The notes beneath the pieces are model-generated. The model did no database searches and was not told the origin of the DNA. It worked only from the letters and a program-made list of their open reading frames with translations. The translations under genes and the position numbers were made by a program. From Cyclobacteriaceae bacterium (GTDB lineage Bacteria; Bacteroidota; Bacteroidia; Cytophagales; Cyclobacteriaceae), in contig JANQSI010000013.1 of NCBI GenBank assembly GCA_028284125.1, forward strand, positions 186,001 through 250,000: a DNA stretch of 64,000 bases. Direction: 5' to 3'. Positions 51,770-61,045 of this stretch are shown here, in pieces (position 1 is the stretch's first letter; each line of letters starts with the position of its first letter).

Positions 51770-52837
51770 ATGCAGTTCAATCCTAAAGCAATTGCTTTGC
51801 TGTTATCGGCTTGCGTCGCTGTTATTACAACTGCGTTTGTTTCACTTGTTCCCGATGTTCCCAGAAATGGCTTATTAATCGCATCATTACTTTCATTCCT
51901 ATCTTCCTACATTCTTGTTCGTATTTTTCTTGAATTCTTTTTCTTCAAGCAGATTAATGAAATAAGAAATAATCTCAAGCAAATCAAGGATGGTAAATTT
52001 CACCTTAGAAAATCTGCTCAAAATCCTTTAAAGAACATTAACAGTGAAATTTCAGATTACGTCAAAAGCAAGCAAGATGAAATTGATCGACTAAAAGAGC
52101 TGGAAAATTTCAGACGTGAATTCATCGCCGATGTGTCTCATGAACTCAAGACTCCAATTTTTGCCGCCCAAGGTTTCGTTCATACATTGATAGATGGAGC
52201 GATTCATGACAAAGAAGTAAGAAAGAAATTTTTGAAAAAAGCAGCGAGAAGTTTGGACGGACTTGACTTGCTCGTTCAAGACTTGCTTACAATCTCACAA
52301 ATAGAATCAGGCGACATCAAGATGCACTTTGAGAATTTCGATATGCTAGCGCTCTGTCAAGAAATTCTTGATCAGTTAGAATCTCGTGCTGACAAAAATG
52401 AAATTGACCTCAAGATCACAAGAAGGTACTCAGACCCAATTATCGTTAGAGGTGATTACCGAAGGATTTACCAGGTAATGATGAATCTCGTTTCCAACGC
52501 GATTAAGTACACAAGAAGCACTGGAAAAGTCAGAATCAAATTCAAAGAAGTGAATGGAAAGATCAGAACCATTGTGCAAGACAATGGCAGAGGAATCCCA
52601 AAAGAACATGTGAATCGAATCTTCGAAAGGTTCTACCGAGTGGAAAAAAGTAGATCAAGAGAAAAAGGTGGAACAGGATTGGGGCTTTCAATTGTAAAAC
52701 ACATTTTGGACGGGCACAACTCTGAAATATTTGTTGAAAGTAAGTTCAAAGTTGGTTCCAAGTTTTACTTCGATCTGGAAAAAGCCACCTTCATCGAACA
52801 CGTAGCAGAGCCTGTAGATGAAGAGGAATACGCATAA
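51770..52837 (+). CDS. PhoR-like sensor histidine kinase
   Basis: The 355-residue protein has two N-terminal membrane helices with almost no periplasmic loop and a short linker. HisKA (FIADVSHELKTPIF, His124) and HATPase (NLVSNAIKYT, DNGRGIP, GGTGLGLSIVKHI) follow. The lack of a sizeable sensor domain suggests it senses a membrane partner, as PhoR does with the Pst system. It forms an operon with the preceding regulator. The pseudouridine synthase gene overlaps its 3' end by 20 bases. Confidence 0.93.
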   Translation: MQFNPKAIALLLSACVAVITTAFVSLVPDVPRNGLLIASLLSFLSSYILVRIFLEFFFFKQINEIRNNLKQIKDGKFHLRKSAQNPLKNINSEISDYVKSKQDEIDRLKELENFRREFIADVSHELKTPIFAAQGFVHTLIDGAIHDKEVRKKFLKKAARSLDGLDLLVQDLLTISQIESGDIKMHFENFDMLALCQEILDQLESRADKNEIDLKITRRYSDPIIVRGDYRRIYQVMMNLVSNAIKYTRSTGKVRIKFKEVNGKIRTIVQDNGRGIPKEHVNRIFERFYRVEKSRSREKGGTGLGLSIVKHILDGHNSEIFVESKFKVGSKFYFDLEKATFIEHVAEPVDEEEYA

Positions 52838-53552
52838 GTTTCTGAAGAATGTCAACTTTGATGATCTTGTTCTATATAAGGACAAAGATTTCACCATTGT
52901 AAACAAACCTCCTCACCTTTCAAGTCTCGAAGATCGAAACGACTCGATCAATTTGTTAAAGCTTGCAAGAGAGGTAAATCCCGAAGCTCAGGTATGCCAT
53001 CGCTTGGACAAAGAAACCTCCGGGTTGCTCGTTATTGCCAATCATGGAGATGCATATAAATATTTCGCAGGATTACTCGAAAACCGAGAAGTGAAAAAAG
53101 TCTACCACGCAATCCTGACCGGACTTCATAAATTCAAGTCTTTCGAGGCAGATGAACCATTGTACAGCACTATCAATAAATCACGCGTCGATTTCAAAGG
53201 TGGAAAGCCCTCACTGACATTGGTTGAAACGCTTGAATTATTCAAAAAACACACCTTGATCAAATGCTTTCCTGTCACGGGAAGAATGCATCAGATTAGA
53301 GCACATCTGGCACATCATCAAGCTACCATTGTGCATGATAAGGATTATGGTGGAGTACCAGCTCATTTATCAGAAATCAAGCGCAATTTCAACCAGAAGA
53401 AATGGGAAGAAGAAAAGCCAATAATTGAACGAGTGGCTCTTCATTCCTTTGCCATCGCTTTCAAACAAATGGATGGCTCGATCTTGGAATTGGAAGCGCC
53501 TTACCCTAAGGATTTTGCTGTGCTTTTAAAGCAACTAAGGAAATTTAATTAG
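52818..53552 (+). CDS. RluA-family pseudouridine synthase
   Basis: The 244-residue protein has the RluA catalytic motif HRLDKETSGLL (Asp64) and the GRMHQIRAHLAHH segment near the C-terminus. It lacks an S4 domain, so it may act on tRNA or on 23S rRNA in the manner of RluA or TruC. The start overlaps the kinase gene by 20 bases. It sits just ahead of the ribosomal protein operon, which has its own promoter. Confidence 0.92.
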   Translation: MKRNTHKFLKNVNFDDLVLYKDKDFTIVNKPPHLSSLEDRNDSINLLKLAREVNPEAQVCHRLDKETSGLLVIANHGDAYKYFAGLLENREVKKVYHAILTGLHKFKSFEADEPLYSTINKSRVDFKGGKPSLTLVETLELFKKHTLIKCFPVTGRMHQIRAHLAHHQATIVHDKDYGGVPAHLSEIKRNFNQKKWEEEKPIIERVALHSFAIAFKQMDGSILELEAPYPKDFAVLLKQLRKFN

Positions 53553-53562
53553 GAGTTCGCTA

Positions 53563-53593
53563 TTTGATTTCTGAAATGAAAATTATACTTTTG
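53563..53593 (+). promoter_or_regulatory. Promoter of the rplM-rpsI-rpsB-tsf operon
   Basis: TTTG (53563-53566) is followed after 19 bases by TACTTTTG (53586-53593), a perfect Bacteroidetes promoter. A GAGGAGG lies about 30 bases before the rplM start codon, too far to be its ribosome site; the short leader between them shows no stable fold. Confidence 0.85.
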
Positions 53594-53643
53594 TGTCCCT
53601 TTTCGAAAGAGGAGGATTTTGATACAAAAAAATCAATAGAAAA

Positions 53644-54087
53644 TTGGATACTAACAGCTTTAAAACTGTATCACTAAATAAGGCAACTGCCGAAAAGAAT
53701 TGGCTCATCGTAGACGCTGATTCTCAGGTACTTGGAAGAATGGCAAGCGAGGTTGCGAAGTTGATCAGAGGCAAACACAAACCTGGATACACTCCACATA
53801 TGGATTGCGGTGATAATGTAATCGTAATCAATGCGGATAAAGTGAGATTGACAGGAAACAAGTGGACGGATAAACAATATGTTCGTCACACAGGATATCC
53901 TGGAGGACAAAGAACCGAAACACCTAACCAGGTGAAAGCCAAATCTTCTACCATTTTAGTAGAAAAAGCGGTTAGAGGAATGCTTCCAATCAATCGACTG
54001 GGAAGACAGCTTTTCAAAAATTTACATGTGTATGAAGGAGCTGAGCATCCTCATGAAGCACAAAAACCAAAAGAAGTAAAATTTTAG
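53644..54087 (+). CDS. rplM: 50S ribosomal protein L13
   Basis: The 147-residue protein has the L13 core NWLIVDADSQVLGRMAS, GDNVIVINADKVRLTGNKW and MLPINRLGRQLFKNLHVY. The start is TTG at 53644, since no ATG lies upstream in frame; weak starts are common for this gene. It is the first gene of the usual L13-S9 pair. Confidence 0.97.
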   Translation: MDTNSFKTVSLNKATAEKNWLIVDADSQVLGRMASEVAKLIRGKHKPGYTPHMDCGDNVIVINADKVRLTGNKWTDKQYVRHTGYPGGQRTETPNQVKAKSSTILVEKAVRGMLPINRLGRQLFKNLHVYEGAEHPHEAQKPKEVKF

Positions 54088-54093
54088 ATCTGA

Positions 54094-54480
54094 ATGGATA
54101 GAATTAATACGTTAGGAAGAAGAAAGACTTCAGTAGCCCGAATCTACTTGTCGAGCGGAAAAGGTGAGATCAAAGTAAACAACAGAGAACTTACAGAATA
54201 TTTTCCGTCTGAGATTCTTCAAACCATCGTGAAACAACCGCTTGCCAAAGTAGAGCAAGATGGAAATTTCGACATCAAAGTAAACGTAATGGGAGGTGGT
54301 CCTTCAGGTCAGGCTGAAGCTGTGAGGCTTGCGATTGCGAGAGCTTTAACAGAAGTAGATGCTGAATTCAGAGGCCCACTTAAATCAGAAGGATTCTTGA
54401 CAAGAGATTCCAGAATGGTAGAGCGTAAGAAATATGGTCGAAGAAAAGCGAGAAGAAGATTCCAATTCAGTAAACGATAA
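54094..54480 (+). CDS. rpsI: 30S ribosomal protein S9
   Basis: The 128-residue protein begins INTLGRRKTSVARIYL, has GGGPSGQAEAVRLAIARAL and ends in the basic tail KKYGRRKARRRFQFSKR, whose last Lys-Arg contacts P-site tRNA. It follows rplM by 6 bases. Confidence 0.98.
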   Translation: MDRINTLGRRKTSVARIYLSSGKGEIKVNNRELTEYFPSEILQTIVKQPLAKVEQDGNFDIKVNVMGGGPSGQAEAVRLAIARALTEVDAEFRGPLKSEGFLTRDSRMVERKKYGRRKARRRFQFSKR

Positions 54481-54497
54481 GATCGAGCAAAGTCAGA

Positions 54498-55265
54498 ATG
54501 AAAAATTTAGAACATAAAGATTTATTGGATGCAGGTGTACACTTTGGGCACCTAACAAGAAAATGGAACCCGGCAATGGCGCCATTCATTTTCATGGAAA
54601 AAAATGGTATTCACATCATTGACCTGCACAAAACTTTGACTTGTCTTGATGATGCGGTTCAATCGCTTCAGGCTATTGTACGATCAGGAAGAAAAGTAAT
54701 GTTCGTTGCTACTAAAAAGCAAGCGAAGGAAGTTGTAGAGACGGAAGCTCAAAAGCTTAAAATGCCATACGTAACTGAAAGATGGTTAGGTGGTATGCTT
54801 ACTAATTTTTCGACCATCAGAAAATCATTGAAGAAAATGACTTCAATGGAAAAGATGATGAAAGAAGAGTCTTACGCGAATCTTGCAAAAAGAGAGCGTT
54901 TGATGATGACTAGGGAAAAAGACAAGCTTAGAAAAGTATTAGGTGGAATCGCTGACCTGAACAGGTTGCCAGCAGCTCTTTTCGTGATTGATATCAAAAG
55001 AGAGCACATTGCAATTGCTGAAGCTCAGAAATTGAACATTCCTGTTTTTGGAATCGTTGACACAAACTCTGATCCAACTAAGATCGATTATCCAATTCCT
55101 GGAAATGATGATGCGTTCAAGTCAATCCAGTTGATCACTCAACACATCGGCGCTGCTTTGGAAGAAGCTTTAGCTGAAAGAAAGAAAGACAAAGAAGAGC
55201 AAGCTGCTGCTGAGGAACAAGCTGCGAAAAAAGCAGCCGACGAAAAGCAGGAAGTAGCAGAATAA
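54498..55265 (+). CDS. rpsB: 30S ribosomal protein S2
   Basis: The 255-residue protein has LLDAGVHFGHLTRKWNPAM, VTERWLGGMLTNFSTI and FGIVDTNSDPTKIDYPIPGNDD, all S2 signatures. A C-terminal extension of about 30 residues rich in Ala, Glu and Lys (KEEQAAAEEQAAKKAADEK) is typical of Bacteroidetes. A hairpin with a T-rich tail lies between it and tsf. Confidence 0.97.
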   Translation: MKNLEHKDLLDAGVHFGHLTRKWNPAMAPFIFMEKNGIHIIDLHKTLTCLDDAVQSLQAIVRSGRKVMFVATKKQAKEVVETEAQKLKMPYVTERWLGGMLTNFSTIRKSLKKMTSMEKMMKEESYANLAKRERLMMTREKDKLRKVLGGIADLNRLPAALFVIDIKREHIAIAEAQKLNIPVFGIVDTNSDPTKIDYPIPGNDDAFKSIQLITQHIGAALEEALAERKKDKEEQAAAEEQAAKKAADEKQEVAE

Positions 55266-55293
55266 AACACGATAAGAATCTCAAATATGAAGA

Positions 55294-55328
55294 TTGAATC
55301 CCGATAGCTATCAGGATTCAATTTTTAT
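55294..55328 (+). terminator. Hairpin terminator-like element between rpsB and tsf
   Basis: TTGAATCC (55294-55301) pairs with GGATTCAA (55314-55321) and is followed by TTTTTATTT. It lies inside the rpsB-tsf gap of 99 bases. It could lower tsf expression relative to the ribosomal proteins by partial termination. Confidence 0.6.
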
Positions 55329-55364
55329 TTAAAAGCATTTAGAAAAACTAAAACATTCATAAAA

Positions 55365-56195
55365 ATGGCTATCACAGCACAAGACGTAAACAAACTTCGA
55401 CAAATGACCGGTGCCGGAATGATGGATTGCAAAAAGGCACTCACAGAAGCAGATGGAGATTTCGATAAAGCAATTGAGTTGCTAAGAAAAAAAGGTCAAA
55501 AGGTGTCAGCTTCCCGAGCTGATCGAGAAACTTCCGAAGGAGTAGTTTTCGCTAAAACAAATGAATCAGGAACTGAAGGAGCATTGGTTGCCTTCACTTG
55601 TGAAACTGACTTTGTGGCTAAAAATGATGAGTTCGTTGAACTTGGAAATCAAATCGCTGAGTTGGCATTCGATCAAAAGCCAGCAAATGCTGAAGCATTG
55701 AATTCAATGAGCCTTGGCGACCTCACTGTTGGAGAGAAGATTGTTGAGCTTACTGGAAAAATCGGTGAAAAACTAGAAGTTCAAGCATTTGAACTGCTCT
55801 CTGGTGAAGCTGTTGTTCCCTACATCCACTCTAATTCTAAACTTGGAGTGTTGGTTGCGTTGAAAAACGTGAACGGAACTAACGTGACTGATGCTGGTAA
55901 AGATGTTGCCATGCAAATTGCTGCAATGAACCCTGTAGCTGTTGATAAGGATGGCGTAGATTCTTCTATTGTAGAAAAAGAAGTAGAGATCGGAAAAGAT
56001 CAAGCAAGACAGGAAGGAAAGCCAGAAGAATTGGTTGAAAAAATTGCTCTTGGAAAGCTGAACAAATTTTTCAAAGAAAATACCTTACTAAGCCAGGCTT
56101 TTGTGAAAGACAATTCACAATCCATTTCGCAATACCTGGACGGAATTAACAAAGGTCTTACTGTTTCGGAATTCAAAAGAGTTACGATCGGGTAA
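55365..56195 (+). CDS. tsf: Elongation factor Ts
   Basis: The 276-residue protein begins ITAQDVNKLRQMTGAGMMDCKKAL (UBA and core contact region, shown here in part), has the ETDFVAKNDEF motif that displaces Mg-GDP from EF-Tu, and ends with a dimerisation segment. It recycles EF-Tu. It is the last gene of the operon and is followed by a strong terminator. Confidence 0.97.
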   Translation: MAITAQDVNKLRQMTGAGMMDCKKALTEADGDFDKAIELLRKKGQKVSASRADRETSEGVVFAKTNESGTEGALVAFTCETDFVAKNDEFVELGNQIAELAFDQKPANAEALNSMSLGDLTVGEKIVELTGKIGEKLEVQAFELLSGEAVVPYIHSNSKLGVLVALKNVNGTNVTDAGKDVAMQIAAMNPVAVDKDGVDSSIVEKEVEIGKDQARQEGKPEELVEKIALGKLNKFFKENTLLSQAFVKDNSQSISQYLDGINKGLTVSEFKRVTIG

Positions 56196-56216
56196 GTATC
56201 TGAATCATTAAGAACG

Positions 56217-56246
56217 AGAAAGCCAGGATTAACCCTGGCTTTTTTT
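56217..56246 (+). terminator. Terminator of the ribosomal protein operon
   Basis: AAAGCCAGG pairs with CCTGGCTTT around a short loop (about 7 bases), followed by a T run, 22 bases after the tsf stop. It also lies just before the stop of the convergent gene at 56250. Confidence 0.92.
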
Positions 56247-56249
56247 GTT

Positions 56250-57788
56250 TCAGCTTAAATCTTTGAATTTCCCGCGTTTCTTCGCTTGAACAATTTCCTC
56301 CACAGGCTTATTGTGAATTTTACTTTCTAGCCAGGAAATAATATCCAGGTACAACGTTGGTCGTCGCTCATATGGATCTTTCAAAATTTCCAACAGCTCT
56401 TCTCTCAAAGCCTCAAAATTTGGAATCAGTCGCTTCCTGTCCATGTAAACAGATTTTTTCAAGAATCCGAAGATGGCCGATTGCACTTTCTGATAATCTT
56501 CCAGCTTAAGCAAAAACCGATAAGTAGATTTAATCTGGAAGTCAATCAAATCATCATTACCCAATTCATAATGTGAGATCAGGTTTAATATTCTAGCAAA
56601 GCACTGAATATCCTCCTTCAAGGCAAGATTTGGATGATTGATAATAAAATTTAAATGTCGAACTGCCCCTTTGAAGTCTGCACTTCCGAATTTCATGCTG
56701 GCCATTTTATAGTGAAACACCATCACTCGATGAATGTCCAGCTTGCCTTCGTTCTCCTTAATCTTCTGTTCGAATTCCTTGCAGTAAATAGCTCCTTCAC
56801 TAAACTTCCCTTCAAGGAAAAAACGATTGAGTTTGGCTGTTTCAGAATAAATAAAAGCAAGTGTCAACTGATTCTCATTAAACCGATCCTTGTTTTGAAA
56901 AATGAATTCTTCCAAAATTTCCTGCTCTTTCTTAAATCGCTCAAGATCATCACAATAAAACAGTGTAGAAAGGGCATTATGCAGCCCTCGCATATACATC
57001 TCAGGCTCATTATTCAGCAAGATTTCATTGGCTTCATAAAAGCCGCACCATTTTCTGGTGTATTTGTAACATTGAGCAAAATCCTGGGTGATGTAATAGA
57101 ACCAGACATAGCATTGATATGCATGGATAATTTCTGATTCATTTTCCTCAGGGATATTTTCTCTGAAAAAAGACTGAATCTGATCGTGCTCTTCTTGATT
57201 CTTTGTGTGTCCAAACTTCAGGTAATAATCATACAAGCTAAGCGCCAAATCAGACCACTTCCCCTGGAAATAAAACTTATGCCTCAACTGCTTCGATTCG
57301 TCTATCAATTCCTCCGCACGTTTCGAATGACTCCTTGTCACATATCTGGACTCAATCTGTTTTTCTAATTCGATGATCTCCAATCTCAGGATATCAACTT
57401 GATGTTCCTCCGCAAGTTGCTTCGCCTTATGTAACTGACCCAGACTCTGACGATACAATCCCTTTATGTGAAGCACATCCGCATAACTGATCAATTCCTT
57501 GATTCTGATTTTCGGATCATTATGATGGAGCAATCTTAAACTTCCCAATAAAAGCTCGTACAAATGTGATTTCTGATTGGAAAGCGTATTCGGTTTCAAC
57601 TTTGGAAACGCCTTGTTAATTTTTTTCTCGTCATACTCTTTTTGGCGGTCAAAAACATCAAAAAGTTGAATAGTCAGCGGTTCTTTTTCAGAAATATTTC
57701 TATTCGCATATAGCTTAAAATGCCTTTTTTCTGCCTTAGTGAGGCGCTTTATAAGGTTAAATAACTGATATGATAACTGCTTGGACAA
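56250..57788 (-). CDS. Conserved helical (TPR-like) protein of unknown function
   Basis: The 512-residue cytoplasmic protein starts with a helical region rich in basic residues (LIKRLTKAEKRHFKLYANRN). It is then all-helical, with loose TPR-like spacing (LYRQSLGQLHKAKQLAEEH, GDLSDLALSLYDYYLKFG-type units). I recognise it only as a Bacteroidetes-type hypothetical protein. The N-terminus might bind nucleic acid; the rest looks like a protein-interaction scaffold. It is divergent from the leu operon across 151 bases that hold no clear leader peptide. Confidence 0.82.
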   Translation of the reverse strand: MSKQLSYQLFNLIKRLTKAEKRHFKLYANRNISEKEPLTIQLFDVFDRQKEYDEKKINKAFPKLKPNTLSNQKSHLYELLLGSLRLLHHNDPKIRIKELISYADVLHIKGLYRQSLGQLHKAKQLAEEHQVDILRLEIIELEKQIESRYVTRSHSKRAEELIDESKQLRHKFYFQGKWSDLALSLYDYYLKFGHTKNQEEHDQIQSFFRENIPEENESEIIHAYQCYVWFYYITQDFAQCYKYTRKWCGFYEANEILLNNEPEMYMRGLHNALSTLFYCDDLERFKKEQEILEEFIFQNKDRFNENQLTLAFIYSETAKLNRFFLEGKFSEGAIYCKEFEQKIKENEGKLDIHRVMVFHYKMASMKFGSADFKGAVRHLNFIINHPNLALKEDIQCFARILNLISHYELGNDDLIDFQIKSTYRFLLKLEDYQKVQSAIFGFLKKSVYMDRKRLIPNFEALREELLEILKDPYERRPTLYLDIISWLESKIHNKPVEEIVQAKKRGKFKDLS

Positions 57789-57939
57789 GTGTTTCTATTT
57801 CTTATTAATTAATTGGCTATCTGATAGTTACATCTCCAAACTTCAATTTGAAATGATGTAAGTCCAGGCTTTTTGTTTTCAGTCCGGGTCTGCTCATATC
57901 CATTTTTGTAAAAGGCTGTAAAAATACACCGATCCGGAT

Positions 57940-59094
57940 ATGAACAAACTTTATGTATTTGATACCACTCTTAGAGACGGTGAACAGGTTCCTGGTTGCC
58001 AATTAAAAAGCGAAGAAAAGCTGGAGCTTGCTTATCAGCTTGAAAGTCTGGGTGTCGATATTATTGAAGCAGGATTTCCGGTTTCCAGCCCTGAAGATTT
58101 TAAATCAGTTTCCCTACTCGCAGCAGAAATCAAAGAATCTACCATTTGTGGTTTGACAAGGGCAGTGAAAGAAGATATTGATGTTGCAGCAGATGCCTTG
58201 AAACATGCGGTCAATCCTAGAATTCACACTGGAATTGGTACTTCAGAATCACACATCAAGTACAAACTGAATTCAACTCAAGAAGAAATAATTGAACGAG
58301 CAGTTCAAGCCGTTCGATATGCCAAAGACAAGGTTGCAGAAGTTGAATTCTATGCGGAAGATGCTGGTAGAACAGACAATGAGTTCCTTGCTCGTGTGGT
58401 CGAAGCAGTAATAAGTGTTGGCGCAGATGTAATCAATATTCCAGACACAACCGGCTATTGCCTACCGGATCAATTCGGAGCAAAAATTGCTTACCTGGTA
58501 AATAATGTTTCCAACATCGACAAGGCAATTCTTTCGACACATTGCCACAACGATCTTGGACTTGCAACTGCTAACACAGTCTCTGGAGTAATGAATGGAG
58601 CTCGTCAGGTAGAATGCACGATCAATGGAATTGGAGAACGTGCAGGAAATACTTCACTTGAAGAAGTGGTTATGATCATTAATCAGCACAATCACATTGG
58701 TGTGCAACATAGAATTGATACCAGGCAGATTACTTCAGTGAGCAAAAGTGTCTCAAAAATGATGAACATGCCCGTTCAGCCAAACAAAGCGATCGTCGGA
58801 TCAAACGCCTTCGCACATTCATCCGGAATTCATCAAGATGGAGTTATCAAGAAAAGAGAAACTTATGAAATCATCAACCCGGAAGAAGTTGGAGCAGCTG
58901 GCTCTGAAATCATTCTGACGGCCAGAAGTGGACGTGCTGCTTTGAACTATCATGCCAAAAAGCTTGGCTATGAGTTAGAGACCGAAGCACTCAAGGCAGC
59001 TTATAAAGAGTTTTTGCAAGTCGCAGATAAGGTGAAAAATGTAGAGGAATCTCACCTACATCAGATTTTTCAAAACATAAAGACGTACGCCTGA
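57940..59094 (+). CDS. leuA: 2-isopropylmalate synthase, short form
   Basis: The 384-residue protein has the DRE-TIM metallolyase signature [28 protein letters not shown] metal ligands and [16 protein letters not shown]. It joins acetyl-CoA to 2-oxoisovalerate. The C-terminal allosteric LeuA dimer domain (about 120 residues) found in many LeuA enzymes is missing: the protein ends soon after the catalytic and subdomain helices. The leuCDB context assigns it to leucine synthesis rather than homocitrate synthesis. Its stop overlaps the leuC start by one base. Confidence 0.9.
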   Translation: MNKLYVFDTTLRDGEQVPGCQLKSEEKLELAYQLESLGVDIIEAGFPVSSPEDFKSVSLLAAEIKESTICGLTRAVKEDIDVAADALKHAVNPRIHTGIGTSESHIKYKLNSTQEEIIERAVQAVRYAKDKVAEVEFYAEDAGRTDNEFLARVVEAVISVGADVINIPDTTGYCLPDQFGAKIAYLVNNVSNIDKAILSTHCHNDLGLATANTVSGVMNGARQVECTINGIGERAGNTSLEEVVMIINQHNHIGVQHRIDTRQITSVSKSVSKMMNMPVQPNKAIVGSNAFAHSSGIHQDGVIKKRETYEIINPEEVGAAGSEIILTARSGRAALNYHAKKLGYELETEALKAAYKEFLQVADKVKNVEESHLHQIFQNIKTYA

Positions 59095-60464
59095 TGTCAA
59101 ACACACTTTTCGATAATATCTGGGACCGACATGTCGTCAAAAGTATTTCCGAAGGCTTGGATGTCATCTACATCGATCAGCACTTTATCCATGAAGTGAC
59201 AAGCCCACAAGCATTTGATGGCGTGCGAAAAAGAGGTGTAGGTGTATTTCGCCCTGATAAATGTCTGGCCACTGCCGATCACAATGTCCCAACAATAAAT
59301 CAATCAGAACCGATCAAAGATCCTGAATCCGCTAAGCAAGTAGCCTCTTTAGAAAAAAATTGCGAGGAGTACGGTATCGAACTCTACAGCATGGGCCATG
59401 AAAATCAGGGAATCGTCCACATCATTGGACCAGACCTTGGCATCACCCAGCCAGGAATGACCATTGTTTGCGGTGACAGTCACACTTCCACGCATGGTGC
59501 GTTCGGAACTATCGCTTTTGGCATTGGCACTTCCCAGGTCGAACAAGTTTTGGCTTCTCAGTGTCTGGTTTTGAATCGTCCAAAGACCCTAAAAATTGAG
59601 GTGAATGGTTCATTGAAGCAAGGAGTAACTGCTAAGGACGTAATTCTTTACATCATTTCTCAATTAGGTACCGAAGGAGCAACAGGCTATTTCGTAGAGT
59701 ACGCAGGAGAAGTTTTCAGAAACTTTTCAATGGATGAACGAATGACCGTTTGCAATATGAGCATCGAAATGGGTGCTCGTGGTGGAATGGTTGGAATCGA
59801 TCAAACCACGATTGATTATGTGACAGAAAGAACTTCCATTTCCGATGAAAAAATCAATGATTGGCTCTCACTGAACTCAACAGCAGATTCCAAATTTGAC
59901 AAAGTGATTTCCCTAGAAGGAGAAAACATCTCTCCAATGGTGACGTGTGGAACTGCTCCTGATACCGGAATCAATTTGAATGCTACCATCGGATCTTCGA
60001 AACACCTTTCCAGTAAGGCGCTCGACTACATGAAGTTCGACGGTGCTGACCTTATTTCAGACCAAAAAATAGATTACGTTTTCATCGGAAGCTGTACCAA
60101 TGGAAGAATTGAAGATCTTCGGTCAGTTGCAAGAATTGTAGAAGGAAAAACCAAAGCAGATCATGTGAACGTGTGGGTAGTTCCTGGTTCAATGAAGGTA
60201 CGTGCACAAGCCATCGAAGAAGGCCTTGATAAGATATTTACAGCAGCCGGTTTTGAGTTTAGAGAACCTGGATGTTCCGCATGCCTTGCCATGAATGATG
60301 ATAAAATTCCAGCAGGTTCCTTATGTGTTTCCACCTCCAATCGAAACTTCGAAGGAAGACAGGGTCCTGGTGCCAGAACAATATTAGCATCACCATTAAC
60401 AGCAGCTGCCTCCGCACTTACTGGAAAGGTGACTGATCCAACAACAATCATGGAATTAGCATGA
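59094..60464 (+). CDS. leuC: 3-isopropylmalate dehydratase large subunit
   Basis: The 456-residue aconitase-family subunit has TVCGDSHTSTHGAFG, GMTIVCGDSHTS, the cluster cysteines in GSCTNGRIEDL and PGCSACLAMN, and GARGGMVG. With LeuD it isomerises 2- to 3-isopropylmalate using a 4Fe-4S cluster. It overlaps leuD by 4 bases. Confidence 0.96.
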   Translation: MSNTLFDNIWDRHVVKSISEGLDVIYIDQHFIHEVTSPQAFDGVRKRGVGVFRPDKCLATADHNVPTINQSEPIKDPESAKQVASLEKNCEEYGIELYSMGHENQGIVHIIGPDLGITQPGMTIVCGDSHTSTHGAFGTIAFGIGTSQVEQVLASQCLVLNRPKTLKIEVNGSLKQGVTAKDVILYIISQLGTEGATGYFVEYAGEVFRNFSMDERMTVCNMSIEMGARGGMVGIDQTTIDYVTERTSISDEKINDWLSLNSTADSKFDKVISLEGENISPMVTCGTAPDTGINLNATIGSSKHLSSKALDYMKFDGADLISDQKIDYVFIGSCTNGRIEDLRSVARIVEGKTKADHVNVWVVPGSMKVRAQAIEEGLDKIFTAAGFEFREPGCSACLAMNDDKIPAGSLCVSTSNRNFEGRQGPGARTILASPLTAAASALTGKVTDPTTIMELA

Positions 60465-61045
60465 AAATAAATTCAATAGCCATACCGCTCCCGATTGATA
60501 ACATTGATACTGATCAGATCATACCTGCTCGTTTTTTGAAGCAAGTCGATAAGAAAGGCTATGGTAAAAATCTTTTTTACAACTGGCGATTCAACGAAGA
60601 TGGAGATGCTAAGGAAAGCTTTGAACTGAACAAACCGGAACGAGCTGGAGCTGAAATCCTGGTAGCCGGAAACAATTTTGGATGCGGATCTAGTCGAGAG
60701 CATGCGGCCTGGGCAGTTGCTGACTATGGGATAAAAGTAGTTGTGTCTACTCAGTTTGCCGACATTTTCAAAGGCAACGCTTATAACAATGGCATTCTAC
60801 CGGTAGAGGTGAGCCCCGAAGCGCTTGAAAAAATAGTAGGCATCACAACAGAAAAACCGGAAACCCAAATAGCTGTCAATTTAGAAAAGCAAGAAATAGC
60901 TATCTCTGATATTAACCTAAAAGAAATTTTTGAGATTTCTCCCTTCAAAAAAGAATGCTTACTCAATGGGGTAGATGAAACAGAATACCTGATCAATTTG
61001 AGAGATGAGATCGAAGCATACGAGAAAAAAGTAGCGACTGCATGA
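60461..61045 (+). CDS. leuD: 3-isopropylmalate dehydratase small subunit
   Basis: The 194-residue swivel-domain subunit has IDTDQIIPARFLK, FGCGSSREHAAWAVADYG and FKGNAYNNGILPV, the standard LeuD motifs. It pairs with LeuC. The end overlaps the leuB start by 4 bases. Confidence 0.97.
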   Translation: MKINSIAIPLPIDNIDTDQIIPARFLKQVDKKGYGKNLFYNWRFNEDGDAKESFELNKPERAGAEILVAGNNFGCGSSREHAAWAVADYGIKVVVSTQFADIFKGNAYNNGILPVEVSPEALEKIVGITTEKPETQIAVNLEKQEIAISDINLKEIFEISPFKKECLLNGVDETEYLINLRDEIEAYEKKVATA

